From NCBI RefSeq assembly GCF_004118935.1, contig NZ_CP035375.1:2418001-2482000 (forward strand): a DNA stretch of 64,000 nucleotides. The letters are read 5' to 3'. The notes beneath the pieces were generated by a model. The model made no database searches. It was not told the origin of the DNA and saw nothing but the letters and a program-made list of their open reading frames with translations. Numbering within the stretch: position 1 is the stretch's first letter; every line of letters begins with the position of its first letter. Origin of the DNA: Salinibacterium sp. UTAS2018. Its GTDB lineage: Bacteria > Actinomycetota > Actinomycetes > Actinomycetales > Microbacteriaceae. Below are positions 52,100-61,810 of the stretch, piece by piece. The translations under genes were made by a program, and so were the position numbers.

Positions 52100-53020
52100 A
52101 TGACTGCAACAACTCAGGATGCGGATGCCGCAGTGCGCTCGCACGTCGCCGTCGGCCACCCGAAGCGGCCTTTCAAGCGCTACTTCCGCGAAACCGGCTG
52201 GCGCCACCTCATCGGAATCGTCATGTCGATCTTTGCGGCTTTCCCGCTGCTGTACGTGTTTAGCGCTTCGCTGAACCCGGGCGGCACTCTCGTGACGGCG
52301 AACTCGCTGTTCTCCAACTTCAGCTTTCAAAGCTACGTCGATCTCTTCAACCGCCCCCAGCAGCCGTACGCCGCGTGGTTTGGCAACACGCTGTTGATCG
52401 GCGGTATCTCGTCGCTCGGCACTGTGTTCCTCGGCGCGCTTGCGGCATATGCGTTTTCGCGCATGCGCTTCCTCGGTCGTAGGGTCGGGCTGCTGACGCT
52501 GCTGCTCGTGCAGATGTTTCCCCAGCTGCTCGCGGTCGTCGCGATCTTCTTGCTGCTCTCGGGCATTTCCGAAATCTTCCCGGCGATCGGGCTCAACAGC
52601 CAGATCGGCCTCATCATGGTCTACCTCGGCGGCGCACTCGGAGTGAACACCTACCTGATGTACGGGTTCTTCAATACGGTTCCGTCATCCATTGACGAAG
52701 CGGCGAAAATCGATGGCGCAGGCCATGCGCGCATCTTCTTCACGATCATCCTGCGCCTCGTTGCACCGATCTTGGCGGTCGTTGGTCTGCTGTCGTTCGT
52801 CGGCACCACCAGCGAGTTCGTGATTGCGAGCATCGTGCTCATCGATCCCGACAAGCAGACCCTCGCGGTTGGTCTCTACCAGTTCGTCTCTCAAGAGTTC
52901 TCGCGCAACTGGAGCATCTTCGCCGCCGGTGCCGTGCTCGCCGCCATCCCCGTAATGACCCTGTTCTTGTTCCTGCAGAAATACATCGTCGGCGGTCTCA
53001 CGGCAGGAAGTGTGAAGTAA
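52100..53020 (+). CDS. maltose ABC transporter permease, MalG-like
   Basis: A 306-residue permease with six helices. The EAA loop is SSIDEAAKIDGAGHARIFFT, and FSASLNPGGTLVTAN follows the first helix as in MalG. The C-terminus ends in the MalG-like KYIVGGLTAGSVK. It starts 1 base after the MalF-like stop, and its own stop shares a base with the next start. Confidence 0.93.
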   Translation: MTATTQDADAAVRSHVAVGHPKRPFKRYFRETGWRHLIGIVMSIFAAFPLLYVFSASLNPGGTLVTANSLFSNFSFQSYVDLFNRPQQPYAAWFGNTLLIGGISSLGTVFLGALAAYAFSRMRFLGRRVGLLTLLLVQMFPQLLAVVAIFLLLSGISEIFPAIGLNSQIGLIMVYLGGALGVNTYLMYGFFNTVPSSIDEAAKIDGAGHARIFFTIILRLVAPILAVVGLLSFVGTTSEFVIASIVLIDPDKQTLAVGLYQFVSQEFSRNWSIFAAGAVLAAIPVMTLFLFLQKYIVGGLTAGSVK

Positions 53021-55068
53021 TGGATGCCCTTCTCCCGCACCACGATGGCTCGGCCTTGCACGTCTCGACTCAGACGCCCGCGCTCGGCGACACCGTCACT
53101 CTGCGTCTTCGCGTGCCCGTTGGTTATGGCCCGCTGAAGGCAGTGCGGGTGCGCGAGAATCCCGATCACGAACCGCGCTGGACGGATGCCCGCCTCACCG
53201 GCACCGCCGCCGGCTGGGATTGGTGGCAGGCCGAAGTGGTTGTCGAGAACCCACGGCACGGCTATCGGTGGTTACTCGTGCACGAGGATGCTGCTGCCGC
53301 TGACGGTCCTGCCGCTGCCGGCGCTGCTGCGACGTCAGGCCAAGGCACCGCTGCTGGAACCACCGCGCCAGCGGGTCGCAGCAACGCTGGCCGCATCGAA
53401 TGGCTCAACCAGAGCGGACTGCACTCGGTCGAAACACTCGACGCCGAAGACTTTGCCTTGCTCGCGACCCCGGCTGCACCGGAGTGGTTGGCGGAGACGG
53501 TGATGTACCAGGTGTTCCCCGATCGCTTTGCCCGCTCATCCGCCGCCGACTCTCATGACAAGCCCGAGTGGGCCATCGCCGCGCGCTGGGATGAGCCGGT
53601 TGACCCTGTGTTGCCCGGCCGCTCGAAGCAGTTTTACGGGGGAGACCTCGACGGCATCACCGAGCACCTCGATCACCTGACCGACCTCGGCGTGACCATG
53701 CTGTACCTGACGCCGATCTTTCCGGCGCGCTCGAATCATCGCTACGACGCGTCGAGCTTCGTGGATGTCGATGAGCTGTTGGGTGGACGCGAGGCGCTGA
53801 TCCGTCTGGTGGGCGAGGCTCACGCTCGCGGCCTCAAGGTCATTGGCGATCTCACGACGAATCACTCGGGCGATGGGCACGAATGGTTCCAGGCCGCGCT
53901 CGGAAAGCCGGATGCCCCCGAGGGCGACTTCTACTACTTCACGAATGACGAGCACACCGAGTACGTGGGCTGGTTGGGTACGCCAAGCCTGCCGAAGTTC
54001 AACTGGAACTCGACCGAGCTGCGTCGCCGCTTCATTGAGGGCCCGGATTCGGTGGTTGCCCACTGGCTCAAGGAGCCCTACAACTTCGACGGTTGGCGCG
54101 TGGATGTCGCGAACATGACCGGCCGGATGGGTGCCGAGGACCTCAACGAGGAAGTGCGGCAGATCACGCGCCGCACGATGGAAGCCGTGAATCCGGACAC
54201 GGTGCTGCTGGCCGAATCGACGAACGATGCCGCCAGCGATCTGCAGGGTGATGCCTGGCACGGCGCGATGACGTATCCGTCATTCACGCGCCCGGTGTGG
54301 GGGTGGCTCACCGAACCCGGAGACACCTCCCATGTGACCGCCGATGGCTCGATCGATCCGGAGGCGTGGTTCTTCGGGCAGCCCATCGGTGGCATCCCGA
54401 ACTACAGCGCCCGCGACTTTGCGGAGATGACGGTACGGTTCACGGCGAGCATCCCATGGCGCATCCGGCTCGGCAATATGAACCCCCTCGACACTCACGA
54501 CACCGCGCGGTTTCGCACGCATGCGCCCGCCGACAACGTTCCGCTCGCTCTCGCTCTCTCGGTAACGCTGCCCGGAGTGCCCGTCGTCTTCGCGGGTGAC
54601 GAGTTCGGCCTCAGCGGCGACGACGGCGAAATGTCGCGCACGCCCATTCCGTGGGGAACCGAAACTGACCCCGCCGTGGCGCCCACGCTCGACGTCTATC
54701 GCCAGCTAATCGCCCTGCGGCGCGAGCTGCCCACGCTCTCGCACGGCGGTCTGCGCTGGTTGCACGTTGCGGATGACGCGCTCGTTTTCGTGCGCGAGGA
54801 TGCCGACGCGACCGTTCTCGTTGTTGTCGCGCGCTCGCCATTGACGGTGACGCTGCCCGCAAACGCGCTCGGTGTCGAGTTGGCCGCTACGGCCGCCTCC
54901 GATGGAGCTGCCTCCGGGCACGCTTCAGGTGGGGCGGATGCCGCGAGCCCCGCGTTCCTCTCCGGCGATGCGACTCTGGCATCCGCCGCCGCCGGGCTCA
55001 CGCTCTCCGCGGCCGCCCGCACCTGCGCGATCTGGATTCTGCCCGGCGTCGAGTACCCAGTCGATTAG
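53020..55068 (+). CDS. GH13 neopullulanase/cyclomaltodextrinase-like enzyme
   Basis: A 682-residue enzyme. An N-terminal beta domain (residues 1-135, TVTLRLRVPVGYGPLKAVRV) resembles CBM34, then the barrel starts WLAETVMYQVFPDRFARSSA. Catalytic residues are Asp362 (GWRVDVANMTGR), Glu399 (VLLAESTND) and Asp494 (LDTHDTARF). No signal peptide, so it acts inside the cell on imported maltodextrins. Two low-complexity Ala/Gly/Ser stretches (about 90-125 and 625-660) are unusual insertions. It belongs to the malE operon. Confidence 0.9.
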   Translation: MDALLPHHDGSALHVSTQTPALGDTVTLRLRVPVGYGPLKAVRVRENPDHEPRWTDARLTGTAAGWDWWQAEVVVENPRHGYRWLLVHEDAAAADGPAAAGAAATSGQGTAAGTTAPAGRSNAGRIEWLNQSGLHSVETLDAEDFALLATPAAPEWLAETVMYQVFPDRFARSSAADSHDKPEWAIAARWDEPVDPVLPGRSKQFYGGDLDGITEHLDHLTDLGVTMLYLTPIFPARSNHRYDASSFVDVDELLGGREALIRLVGEAHARGLKVIGDLTTNHSGDGHEWFQAALGKPDAPEGDFYYFTNDEHTEYVGWLGTPSLPKFNWNSTELRRRFIEGPDSVVAHWLKEPYNFDGWRVDVANMTGRMGAEDLNEEVRQITRRTMEAVNPDTVLLAESTNDAASDLQGDAWHGAMTYPSFTRPVWGWLTEPGDTSHVTADGSIDPEAWFFGQPIGGIPNYSARDFAEMTVRFTASIPWRIRLGNMNPLDTHDTARFRTHAPADNVPLALALSVTLPGVPVVFAGDEFGLSGDDGEMSRTPIPWGTETDPAVAPTLDVYRQLIALRRELPTLSHGGLRWLHVADDALVFVREDADATVLVVVARSPLTVTLPANALGVELAATAASDGAASGHASGGADAASPAFLSGDATLASAAAGLTLSAAARTCAIWILPGVEYPVD

Positions 55069-55091
55069 TGAAGGCGAGAGGCGTTCTGAAA

Positions 55092-56054
55092 TTAGTGGTC
55101 AGCGTTGAGCACCAGCGCTTCGTCGTGCGCGTTCAACCCTGAGGTGCGCGGGCGATCTCGGCCTCGCGCGAGTTCATCGTTCAGAGTGCGCGTAATAGTT
55201 TCGCGAAACGGCCGAAGCGTGCCGCCCGCGGCGCGATAGCGGGCGTTGTTCCGCTGCAGGAAGCCGGCGTCGGTCGCGGGAATCCAGAGGGGGAGTGAAC
55301 GCGGTCCCGCCCAATAGCTGATCTCGTGGCCGGTGAGCCACTCGTCATCGCGCTGCTCGAAGCCCTCGGTGAAGCCCGCAATGCCAGCGGTGAGTTCGAG
55401 GAATTCTTCGAGCGGGAGCGCGTCTCCGACTGCATTGATCGTCCCGGTAATGCCCGCTCGCCCGGCATGCACGATCCATGCGGCAAGGTCGTCGACGTCG
55501 ATCACTTGCACCCAGCGACCGGCAAAAGTGGGTGCTAATACTTCGCCACCGCGGTGGAGTCGTGCCGGCCAGTAGCCGAAGCGGTCGGTGGGATCACCGG
55601 GACCGACGATGAGTCCTGGGCGCGCGATGAGCACGCGCTCGCCACGATGGCGGGTGCTCGCTCTCTCGGCGGCGACCTTGGCGTGGGCGTAATCGTCCAG
55701 ATCGACGGGCTCGACAACGGCAGCGCTTTCGTCGGCATCCGGCTGATCGTTAAGTTCGTAGACGGACACGGTCGAGACGAACGTCCAGTGCCCCGCACGT
55801 GAGCTCAGCGCCTGCAGCGCTGACTCCACTTGCTCGGGATCTCGCGACACCTCGATAACAGCATCCCAGTCACCCGTCACCTCGTCGTATGCTCCGGGGT
55901 GGGTGCGATCGGCGCGGATGAGGTGAGCGCCCTCGGGTACCGTGCCAGATTCTCCGCGTGCCAAGCACGTAACGTCAGCCCCGCCCTGAACGGCGGCCTG
56001 CGCGATCGCTCGGCCCAGCCATCCGGTTCCGCCAAGGACTAATACTCGTCGCAT
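55092..56054 (-). CDS. NAD-dependent epimerase/dehydratase
   Basis: A 320-residue short-chain epimerase-type protein. MRRVLVLGGTGWLGRAIAQA is the nucleotide loop, STVSVYELNDQ and DYAHAKVAAERA carry the catalytic serine and YxxxK-like positions (here tyrosine in DDYAHAK), and VLIARPGLIVGPGDPTDRFG is the typical PGxIxGP element. The substrate is not predictable. I start at ATG 56054 so that the Rossmann strand begins directly; 56066 is the alternative. Convergent with the GH13 gene. Confidence 0.85.
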   Translation of the reverse strand: MRRVLVLGGTGWLGRAIAQAAVQGGADVTCLARGESGTVPEGAHLIRADRTHPGAYDEVTGDWDAVIEVSRDPEQVESALQALSSRAGHWTFVSTVSVYELNDQPDADESAAVVEPVDLDDYAHAKVAAERASTRHRGERVLIARPGLIVGPGDPTDRFGYWPARLHRGGEVLAPTFAGRWVQVIDVDDLAAWIVHAGRAGITGTINAVGDALPLEEFLELTAGIAGFTEGFEQRDDEWLTGHEISYWAGPRSLPLWIPATDAGFLQRNNARYRAAGGTLRPFRETITRTLNDELARGRDRPRTSGLNAHDEALVLNADH

Positions 56055-56127
56055 GGCTCCATGCAACAGTACTCGCCGCGACTCCGCCTCCCTGTTCGCT
56101 GGCGGCGGATGTTGAGCCCGGCGAGCT

Positions 56128-57156
56128 TTACGCGACCGTAACGTCGATCAGCACCTTGCCGACGGCTCCGCTCTCGACGAGAGCATGGGCATCCGCAGTT
56201 TGCTCGAGCGAGAAACGGTGCAGCGGCAGACCGGTCTCTTCGCCGATGCCGAGCGCGCCATCCTCGATCGCGATGTTAATCGTGTCGCCCGCGGCACGAA
56301 TAGCGTCGATGCCGACGGTGTAGAGCAGCACGAATTGGTAGCGAACGTTGAGCGTGATGTTGCGGCGCACATCCAGAGTTAGCTCGGGGCTGTTGTTGGC
56401 GTAGATCGAGATCGAACCTCGGTTGCGGATGACCGCGAGGTTGAGGTCCGCGTTCTGGGAAGGGGCCACCTCAACAATCTGGTCGATACCCTCGGGAGCG
56501 ATCGCGCGGATCTGCTCCACGATGTTGGCGTCGGTGTAGGTGAGCGCATGGTGGGCACCAGCCGCGGTGGCGAGGGCCGCTTTCGCTGGCCCACTTACGG
56601 TCGTGATGACGGTCGCGCCCGCCCAGCGCGCAAGCTGAATGGCGGCGTGACCCACGGCACCGGCTCCACCGGCAACGAGTACGATTTTGCCGCTGAGAGC
56701 GGTCGGATGCAGTTCGTCTGGTCCGTCTTCGGCAACCGTGAGGGCGCGGTAGGCCGTGATCGCGGGCACGCCTAGGCTCGCACCCTGATCGAAGCTCGCG
56801 CTCGCGGGCAGCGCAAAGACGCGCTCGGCAGGCAGCACAGCCTGCTCTTGGCTGGAGCCACTGTTCGACCGCTGGTAGGCAGCGAGGGCCAGCCACACGC
56901 GGTCGCCGACGCTGACATGCTGCACGTCAGAGCCGATCGCTTCCACGATGCCGGCACCGTCTTGCCCGGGAACTACCTCGTCAAACGGCAAGGCCTGAAC
57001 GGATGCCGCACCGCGGCGCGACTTCCAATCGGTCGGGTTCACTCCGCTGACCACAATGCGCACGCGCACTTCGTCGGGCCCGGGTTCGGTCACGGGCCTC
57101 TCGACTAGCTGAAGTACGGAGGGGTCGCCGGTCTCGGTGTAAACAATTGCTTTCAT
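56128..57156 (-). CDS. NADPH:quinone oxidoreductase-like protein
   Basis: A 342-residue zinc-free medium-chain dehydrogenase. MKAIVYTETGDPSVLQLVER and VVPGQDGAGIVEAIGSDVQH form the GroES-like domain; ILVAGGAGAVG-type loop (VLVAGGAGAVGHAAIQLARW) binds NADPH. No structural-zinc cysteines are present. GGAG lies 5 bases before the ATG. It is last in a tdh-kbl-gntR-qor run, 66 bases after the GntR gene. Confidence 0.9.
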   Translation of the reverse strand: MKAIVYTETGDPSVLQLVERPVTEPGPDEVRVRIVVSGVNPTDWKSRRGAASVQALPFDEVVPGQDGAGIVEAIGSDVQHVSVGDRVWLALAAYQRSNSGSSQEQAVLPAERVFALPASASFDQGASLGVPAITAYRALTVAEDGPDELHPTALSGKIVLVAGGAGAVGHAAIQLARWAGATVITTVSGPAKAALATAAGAHHALTYTDANIVEQIRAIAPEGIDQIVEVAPSQNADLNLAVIRNRGSISIYANNSPELTLDVRRNITLNVRYQFVLLYTVGIDAIRAAGDTINIAIEDGALGIGEETGLPLHRFSLEQTADAHALVESGAVGKVLIDVTVA

Positions 57157-57222
57157 ACCAACTCCAACGTTGTCGTGATGCGGAACAATTCCCGGTCGCC
57201 CGACGCGGCAGCCCGAGAAAAG

Positions 57223-57999
57223 CTAGTGCCCGGGGATCGCACTCCACGGTGCCCGCATCGTGCGCACGAAGGAGTACATGACGAGCGTGGGGTGGTGGTG
57301 TTCGAGGGCGTAGAAGATGCGCTCGCCGCTGAGGGTGACGCCGATGGTCTCCCACATTTTGGCTTCGGTGCCCTTATCGAGCTGCAGCAGGTCGGCGTAG
57401 TTGTCGTCGAGGAGGGCAACGCCGGCGGTCACGATTTCCCACGCGATGCCTTCGCCCCAGAGGTTCTTGGCCGACTCGTAGACCGGGTCGGTGGGGTTGA
57501 TCGGGTCGTGCTCGCCAGCGGGCAACGGAATCGTGTATTCGGCGACCATCGCGGCCTGGTCATCGGCGTACCAGCGCAGCACAATCTTCACGGCGCGGGT
57601 GGTGCTGAGCGGCGACAGCAGGGGAGCGAGATCGGCGGGAAGTTCGATCGTTTCGGCCGTCAGGATCTCGACCGAGGGCGTGTACCCCATGCGCGCGAGC
57701 ACCTCACCGTAGGAAACGCTCGCTTCGAAGCGAGCACTCAAGCGCAGGGCGACCGGGTCGACGACGGTGGCGGCTCCCTGACTGCGAATCACAATCCCTT
57801 GACGCTCCAACTGCGCGAGCGCCACCCGAACCTGCGGGCGACTGCAGTTCAACCACTCGGCAAGCTTGAGCTCACCGGGCAGTAGAAAGTTGGAGTCGCG
57901 GGCCGCTTCACGCACATGGCGAAGCACGCCACTGAGAATTCGCTCGTCTTCGGTGAGCGATCCAGTAACGATGCGGCCTTCGGGGACCGTTATTTCCAT
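57223..57999 (-). CDS. GntR family regulator
   Basis: A 258-residue GntR-type protein. The winged helix lies in residues 17-75 (LLPGELKLAEWLNCSRPQVR, LERQGIVIRSQGAATVV). The C-terminal domain (FEASVSYGEVLARMGYTPSV, TRAVKIVLRWYADDQAAMVA, ALEHHHPTLVMYSFVRTMRA) has the UTRA-like chorismate-lyase fold of the HutC group. It sits 8 bases after kbl, so it is co-transcribed with the threonine genes it may control. Confidence 0.88.
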   Translation of the reverse strand: MEITVPEGRIVTGSLTEDERILSGVLRHVREAARDSNFLLPGELKLAEWLNCSRPQVRVALAQLERQGIVIRSQGAATVVDPVALRLSARFEASVSYGEVLARMGYTPSVEILTAETIELPADLAPLLSPLSTTRAVKIVLRWYADDQAAMVAEYTIPLPAGEHDPINPTDPVYESAKNLWGEGIAWEIVTAGVALLDDNYADLLQLDKGTEAKMWETIGVTLSGERIFYALEHHHPTLVMYSFVRTMRAPWSAIPGH

Positions 58000-58007
58000 G
58001 TGCGCTC

Positions 58008-59189
58008 CTATGCGGCGATCGACTCTCGGGCGGCCACAAAAGCCTCAACGCAACGGCTGATGTCCTCGCTTGAGTGTCCAGCCGACAACTGTACGCGAAT
58101 ACGAGCTTTGCCCAACGGCACGACAGGGAACGAGAAAGCGATCACGTAGACGCCGAGCGTGAGCAGGGCATCCGCCATGGCAACAGCTTCGTGCTCGTCG
58201 GCAAACATGACCGGAATGATCGGATGCTCGCCCGGCAGTAGCGTGAACCCGGCCTCGGCCATTCCGCTGCGGAACTGCTCTGCATTCGCCTTCAACTGGG
58301 CACGGCTCTTGGCTCCTTCGGCCACAAGATTGAGCGCTTCGATCGAGCCGGCAACCACCGAGGGGGCAACGGCATTCGAGAACAGGTACGGGCGGGCGCG
58401 CTGGCGCAGCAACTCCACAATCTCGGAGTGGGCGCTGATGTAGCCTCCGGATGCTCCGCCCAGGGCCTTGCCGAGCGTGCCCGAGATGATGTCGACACGG
58501 TCGGAGACGCCGCAGTGTTCGGGGGTTCCGGCTCCAGTCTCGCCGACGAATCCGACAGCGTGCGAGTCATCGACCATGACCATCGCGTCGTACTGTTCGG
58601 CCAGGTCGCAGATCGCTTCGAGCGGGGCGAGGTAGCCGTCCATCGAGAAGACACCGTCGGTGACGATGAGGCGGCGGCGGGCATCCTTCGCGGCAATCAA
58701 CTGCGCTTCGAGGTCAGCCATGTCGCGGTTCTTGTAGCGGTAGCGCGCAGCCTTTGAGAGGCGGATGCCGTCGATGATCGAGGCATGGTTCAACTCATCC
58801 GAAATCACCGCATCCTCGGCACTCAGCAGCACCTCGAAGATGCCACCGTTCGCGTCGTAGCAGGAGGGGAACAGGATGGTCGCCTCCATGCTCAGTAGTG
58901 CAGAAAGCCGGTTCTCGAGCTCAACGTGCTGGGTTTGGGTGCCGCAGATAAAGCGCACGCTCGCCATCCCGAAGCCCCACTCGTCGAGGGCATCCTTCGC
59001 GGCAGCGACGAGGCGCGGGTGGTTGGCCAGACCGAGGTAGTTGTTGGCGCAGAAGTTGAGCACCGGCTTCCCGCCCGATTCAACGTGGGCAGCTTGCGCA
59101 GTGTCGAGTTGGCGTTCGGTCTTGTAGAGGCCAGCGGAGCGGATCTCGCTCAGGGTCTCGGTGAGTTGCTCGCGAACTGTTCCGTACAT
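58008..59189 (-). CDS. kbl: glycine C-acetyltransferase (2-amino-3-ketobutyrate CoA ligase)
   Basis: A 393-residue PLP enzyme cleaving 2-amino-3-oxobutyrate with CoA to glycine and acetyl-CoA. The PLP lysine is Lys241 in [18 protein letters not shown], the cofactor aspartate is in [20 protein letters not shown], and [14 protein letters not shown] is the family's N-terminal signature. It follows tdh by 51 bases, completing the two-step threonine-to-glycine route. Confidence 0.96.
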   Translation of the reverse strand: MYGTVREQLTETLSEIRSAGLYKTERQLDTAQAAHVESGGKPVLNFCANNYLGLANHPRLVAAAKDALDEWGFGMASVRFICGTQTQHVELENRLSALLSMEATILFPSCYDANGGIFEVLLSAEDAVISDELNHASIIDGIRLSKAARYRYKNRDMADLEAQLIAAKDARRRLIVTDGVFSMDGYLAPLEAICDLAEQYDAMVMVDDSHAVGFVGETGAGTPEHCGVSDRVDIISGTLGKALGGASGGYISAHSEIVELLRQRARPYLFSNAVAPSVVAGSIEALNLVAEGAKSRAQLKANAEQFRSGMAEAGFTLLPGEHPIIPVMFADEHEAVAMADALLTLGVYVIAFSFPVVPLGKARIRVQLSAGHSSEDISRCVEAFVAARESIAA

Positions 59190-59240
59190 GGTGTTCTCCT
59201 AAAAAATGTGGGGTGGGGCCGGAAGCGAGAGCGACAGGCG

Positions 59241-60266
59241 CTACGACCAGTCGATGATGACCTTGCCGCCATTTCCGCGGCGTGCAGTCGCGAAGGCTTC
59301 TTCCCACTGTTCGGCGGGGAAGCGGTCGGTGACGACGGCGGAGACATCCAAACCGGTGTGCACCATGGCGTTCATGGCGTACCAGGTCTCGAACATTTCG
59401 CGACCGTAGATGCCCTTGATGGTGATCATGTGGGTCACGACGGTGGCCCAGTCGATGCCGATGGGTTCGGCGGGCAGGCCGAGCATCGCAATGCGACCGC
59501 CCTGGTTCATGTTGCTGATCATCTCGGGCAGGGCGGTGGGGTGACCGCTCATTTCGAGCCCGATGTCGAAGCCCTCTTTCATGCCGAGCAGCTCTTGGGC
59601 TTCAGCGATGCGCGTTGTCGACACGTTGATCGCGAGGTTCACGCCCATCTCGCGGGCGAGTTGCAGCCGCTGTTCGTTCACGTCGGTCATCACAATGTTG
59701 CGGGCGCCGATGTGACGCGCAACTTTGGCGGCCATGAGTCCGATCGGCCCAGCGCCGGTGATGAGCACGTCTTCGCCGACCATCGGGAACGACAGTGCGG
59801 TGTGCACGGCGTTGCCGAGGGGGTCAAAGATGGCGGCAAGTTCGGGGTCGATATCGGTGGGATGCGCCCAGACGTTCTGTTCGGGAATGACGACAAATTC
59901 GGCAAAGGCACCGTCGCGGTTTACACCAATGCTTGAAGTGAATTTGCAGAGATGGCGGCGGCCGGCACGGCAGTTGCGGCAATGGCCGCACACGACATGA
60001 CCTTCGCCGGAGACGAGGGCGCCAACCTCGACCGAAGTGACTCCTTCGCCGAGCTCCACGACGTGCCCAGAGAATTCGTGGCCAGGAATGAGGGGAGCGT
60101 TGATGGCGCCGGCGGCCCAGGCATCCCACGACTCAATATGCAGGTCAGTGCCGCAAATTCCGGTGCGGGCAACCCTGATTTTTACCTCACCGCGACCAGG
60201 GGTCGGCTCGGGGCGTTCGGCCAATATGAGGCCTGGTCCGGCCTTGTCCTTATAGAGGGCTTTCAT
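59241..60266 (-). CDS. tdh: L-threonine 3-dehydrogenase
   Basis: A 341-residue zinc alcohol dehydrogenase. Catalytic zinc ligands are Cys38, His63 and Glu64 ([33 protein letters not shown]). The structural zinc site is [16 protein letters not shown], and [20 protein letters not shown] binds NAD. The WDAWA region and pairing with kbl identify threonine as substrate. It heads the operon and diverges from the amidohydrolase. Confidence 0.96.
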   Translation of the reverse strand: MKALYKDKAGPGLILAERPEPTPGRGEVKIRVARTGICGTDLHIESWDAWAAGAINAPLIPGHEFSGHVVELGEGVTSVEVGALVSGEGHVVCGHCRNCRAGRRHLCKFTSSIGVNRDGAFAEFVVIPEQNVWAHPTDIDPELAAIFDPLGNAVHTALSFPMVGEDVLITGAGPIGLMAAKVARHIGARNIVMTDVNEQRLQLAREMGVNLAINVSTTRIAEAQELLGMKEGFDIGLEMSGHPTALPEMISNMNQGGRIAMLGLPAEPIGIDWATVVTHMITIKGIYGREMFETWYAMNAMVHTGLDVSAVVTDRFPAEQWEEAFATARRGNGGKVIIDWS

Positions 60267-60360
60267 CGTTGATTCCTCTCAGGCGGCGCGACAGGGCGCG
60301 TGGTGTGCGCTTGTGGCGCACCTCATTCGACGTGTCCGCTGCTGTGTTTCAGGGTACCGC

Positions 60361-60394
60361 CACTTGTTTACAAGTGCGACTCTTCTGCTAGCGT
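60361..60394 (+). promoter_or_regulatory. amidohydrolase promoter with GntR-type palindrome
   Basis: CACTTGT-TT-ACAAGTG (60361-60376) is a perfect 7-bp inverted repeat. It overlaps TTTACA (60367-60372), a -35 candidate spaced 16 bases from TAGCGT (60389-60394). The tdh operon starts 95 bases to the left. Confidence 0.6.
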
Positions 60395-60424
60395 CATACA
60401 AATCATAAGTTGAAGGAGCCATTC

Positions 60425-61657
60425 GTGACCGAAATATCCCAGCGCATCGAGGGAATATCGCTATGGGATGGTACGGCCGCGCACGGCATTGGTTCCCTCA
60501 GCTGGACAGGTGACCGGATCGACGCGGTAGAAACCGTGAACGACGCCACGGCCACCGACTCGGATGCCGCAACCACGGCATCCGAATACAGCGTGATTCC
60601 GGGCCTCATTGACACCCACGTTCACCTCGGCGGCTATGCCGGACCGGACAAGGTCGACTGGGTTTCGTGGCCGCTTCTGACGCCGTGGGAAGAGCAGGTC
60701 TTCCACATCGCGGCGAACGCCCACCAGGCAGCCCGCAACGGCGTGACCACGCTGCGCGATCTGGCCGGCGACGGACGTCAACTGGCCGTCAAGCGCGCCT
60801 TCGATCAGGGCATCCAGCAGGGGCCGCGCATTCTTGTGCACGGCCCCGTCGGTATGACGGCGGGCCACGGTGATCTCTTCATCCCGCCGCACTACTCGCA
60901 CCGCACGCCCACCGCCGACAGCCCAGACGAGTGCCGCAAGCTCGTGCGCGAATACGCTCGCGCCGGTGTTGACGGCATCAAGATCTTCACGAGTGGCGGC
61001 GTTCTTTCGACCGGCGACAAGGTCGGCTGGCGTAACCAGACCACCGCCGAAATCGAGACAACCCTCGATGAAGCCCACGCTCTCGGCCTCAAGGTTGCCG
61101 CGCACAGTCACTCCACCGAGGGCAACCAGATTGCTCTGGATGCCGGAGTCGACTCCCTCGAACACGGCACTGGGATTACCGAAGAGCAATGGCCAACGCT
61201 GCTCGAGCGCAACATCTCGGTTGCTCCCACGCTCATGATCAACGACGTGATCGCGGAAGCTCGCATCCCTGTCTCGGCCGAAGCGCAAGAAAAAGCGCAG
61301 GCCGTTGTGCTCGAGCGCAACACCAACTTTGCTGCAGCAGGTCGCGCCGGGGTGCGCTTCGTGCTCGGCACCGATGCCAATGGCATCTTCGTGAAATTCG
61401 GCGATCAGATGGAAGAAGTGCGTCTGATGGCCGAGATGTTTGGATGGAGCGCCGAACGTGCGCTGCAGTCCGCGACCTCGGATGCCGCCGACGCGATCGG
61501 CCTGGCACACAAGGTAGGAACCCTCGCGACCGGATGGGGCGCTGACTTTGTCGTGCTCAAGGGTCGTCCGTGGGAAGACATCACTCAACTTCGAACCGAA
61601 AACATCGTCGCGGTTGTCTCGCGCGGTGTTGTCGTGTTCGGAGAACTCCCGCAGTAA
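60425..61657 (+). CDS. amidohydrolase family protein (imidazolonepropionase/prolidase-like)
   Basis: A 410-residue metal-dependent hydrolase. Metal ligands are in IDTHVHLGGY (HxH), the carboxylated-lysine position in GVDGIKIFTSGGV, then AHSHST, LEHGTGI and LGTDANGIF. The flanking beta-sandwich is formed by both termini. Such enzymes often cleave Xaa-Pro dipeptides or cyclic amides. The GTG at 60425 follows GGAG by 7 bases; the TTG at 60410 is upstream of that site. The following ABC importer suggests imported peptides as substrate. Confidence 0.88.
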   Translation: MTEISQRIEGISLWDGTAAHGIGSLSWTGDRIDAVETVNDATATDSDAATTASEYSVIPGLIDTHVHLGGYAGPDKVDWVSWPLLTPWEEQVFHIAANAHQAARNGVTTLRDLAGDGRQLAVKRAFDQGIQQGPRILVHGPVGMTAGHGDLFIPPHYSHRTPTADSPDECRKLVREYARAGVDGIKIFTSGGVLSTGDKVGWRNQTTAEIETTLDEAHALGLKVAAHSHSTEGNQIALDAGVDSLEHGTGITEEQWPTLLERNISVAPTLMINDVIAEARIPVSAEAQEKAQAVVLERNTNFAAAGRAGVRFVLGTDANGIFVKFGDQMEEVRLMAEMFGWSAERALQSATSDAADAIGLAHKVGTLATGWGADFVVLKGRPWEDITQLRTENIVAVVSRGVVVFGELPQ

Positions 61658-61810
61658 TCGCGTCACCAGCACCACCCGCGTTACCAGTACGACTACCTCC
61701 AGTAGTAAGTGCAGCACCAGTACCAGCACCACTCGCAGCATCCGCATCACATTCCGCAGTACCACCGCAACGCTCACCACGTTGCGTAGACAGCACTGAA
61801 AGGACCGAGT
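61658..61810 (+). other. C-rich, G-poor intercistronic leader
   Basis: No coding frame. The plus strand is unusually rich in CCA/ACC/AGC triplets (for example GCACCAGTACCAGCACCAC at 61712) and poor in G, with few stems. This is the composition of a Rho-loading site or an unstructured leader before the binding-protein gene. AAAGGAC lies before the next ATG. Confidence 0.45.
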
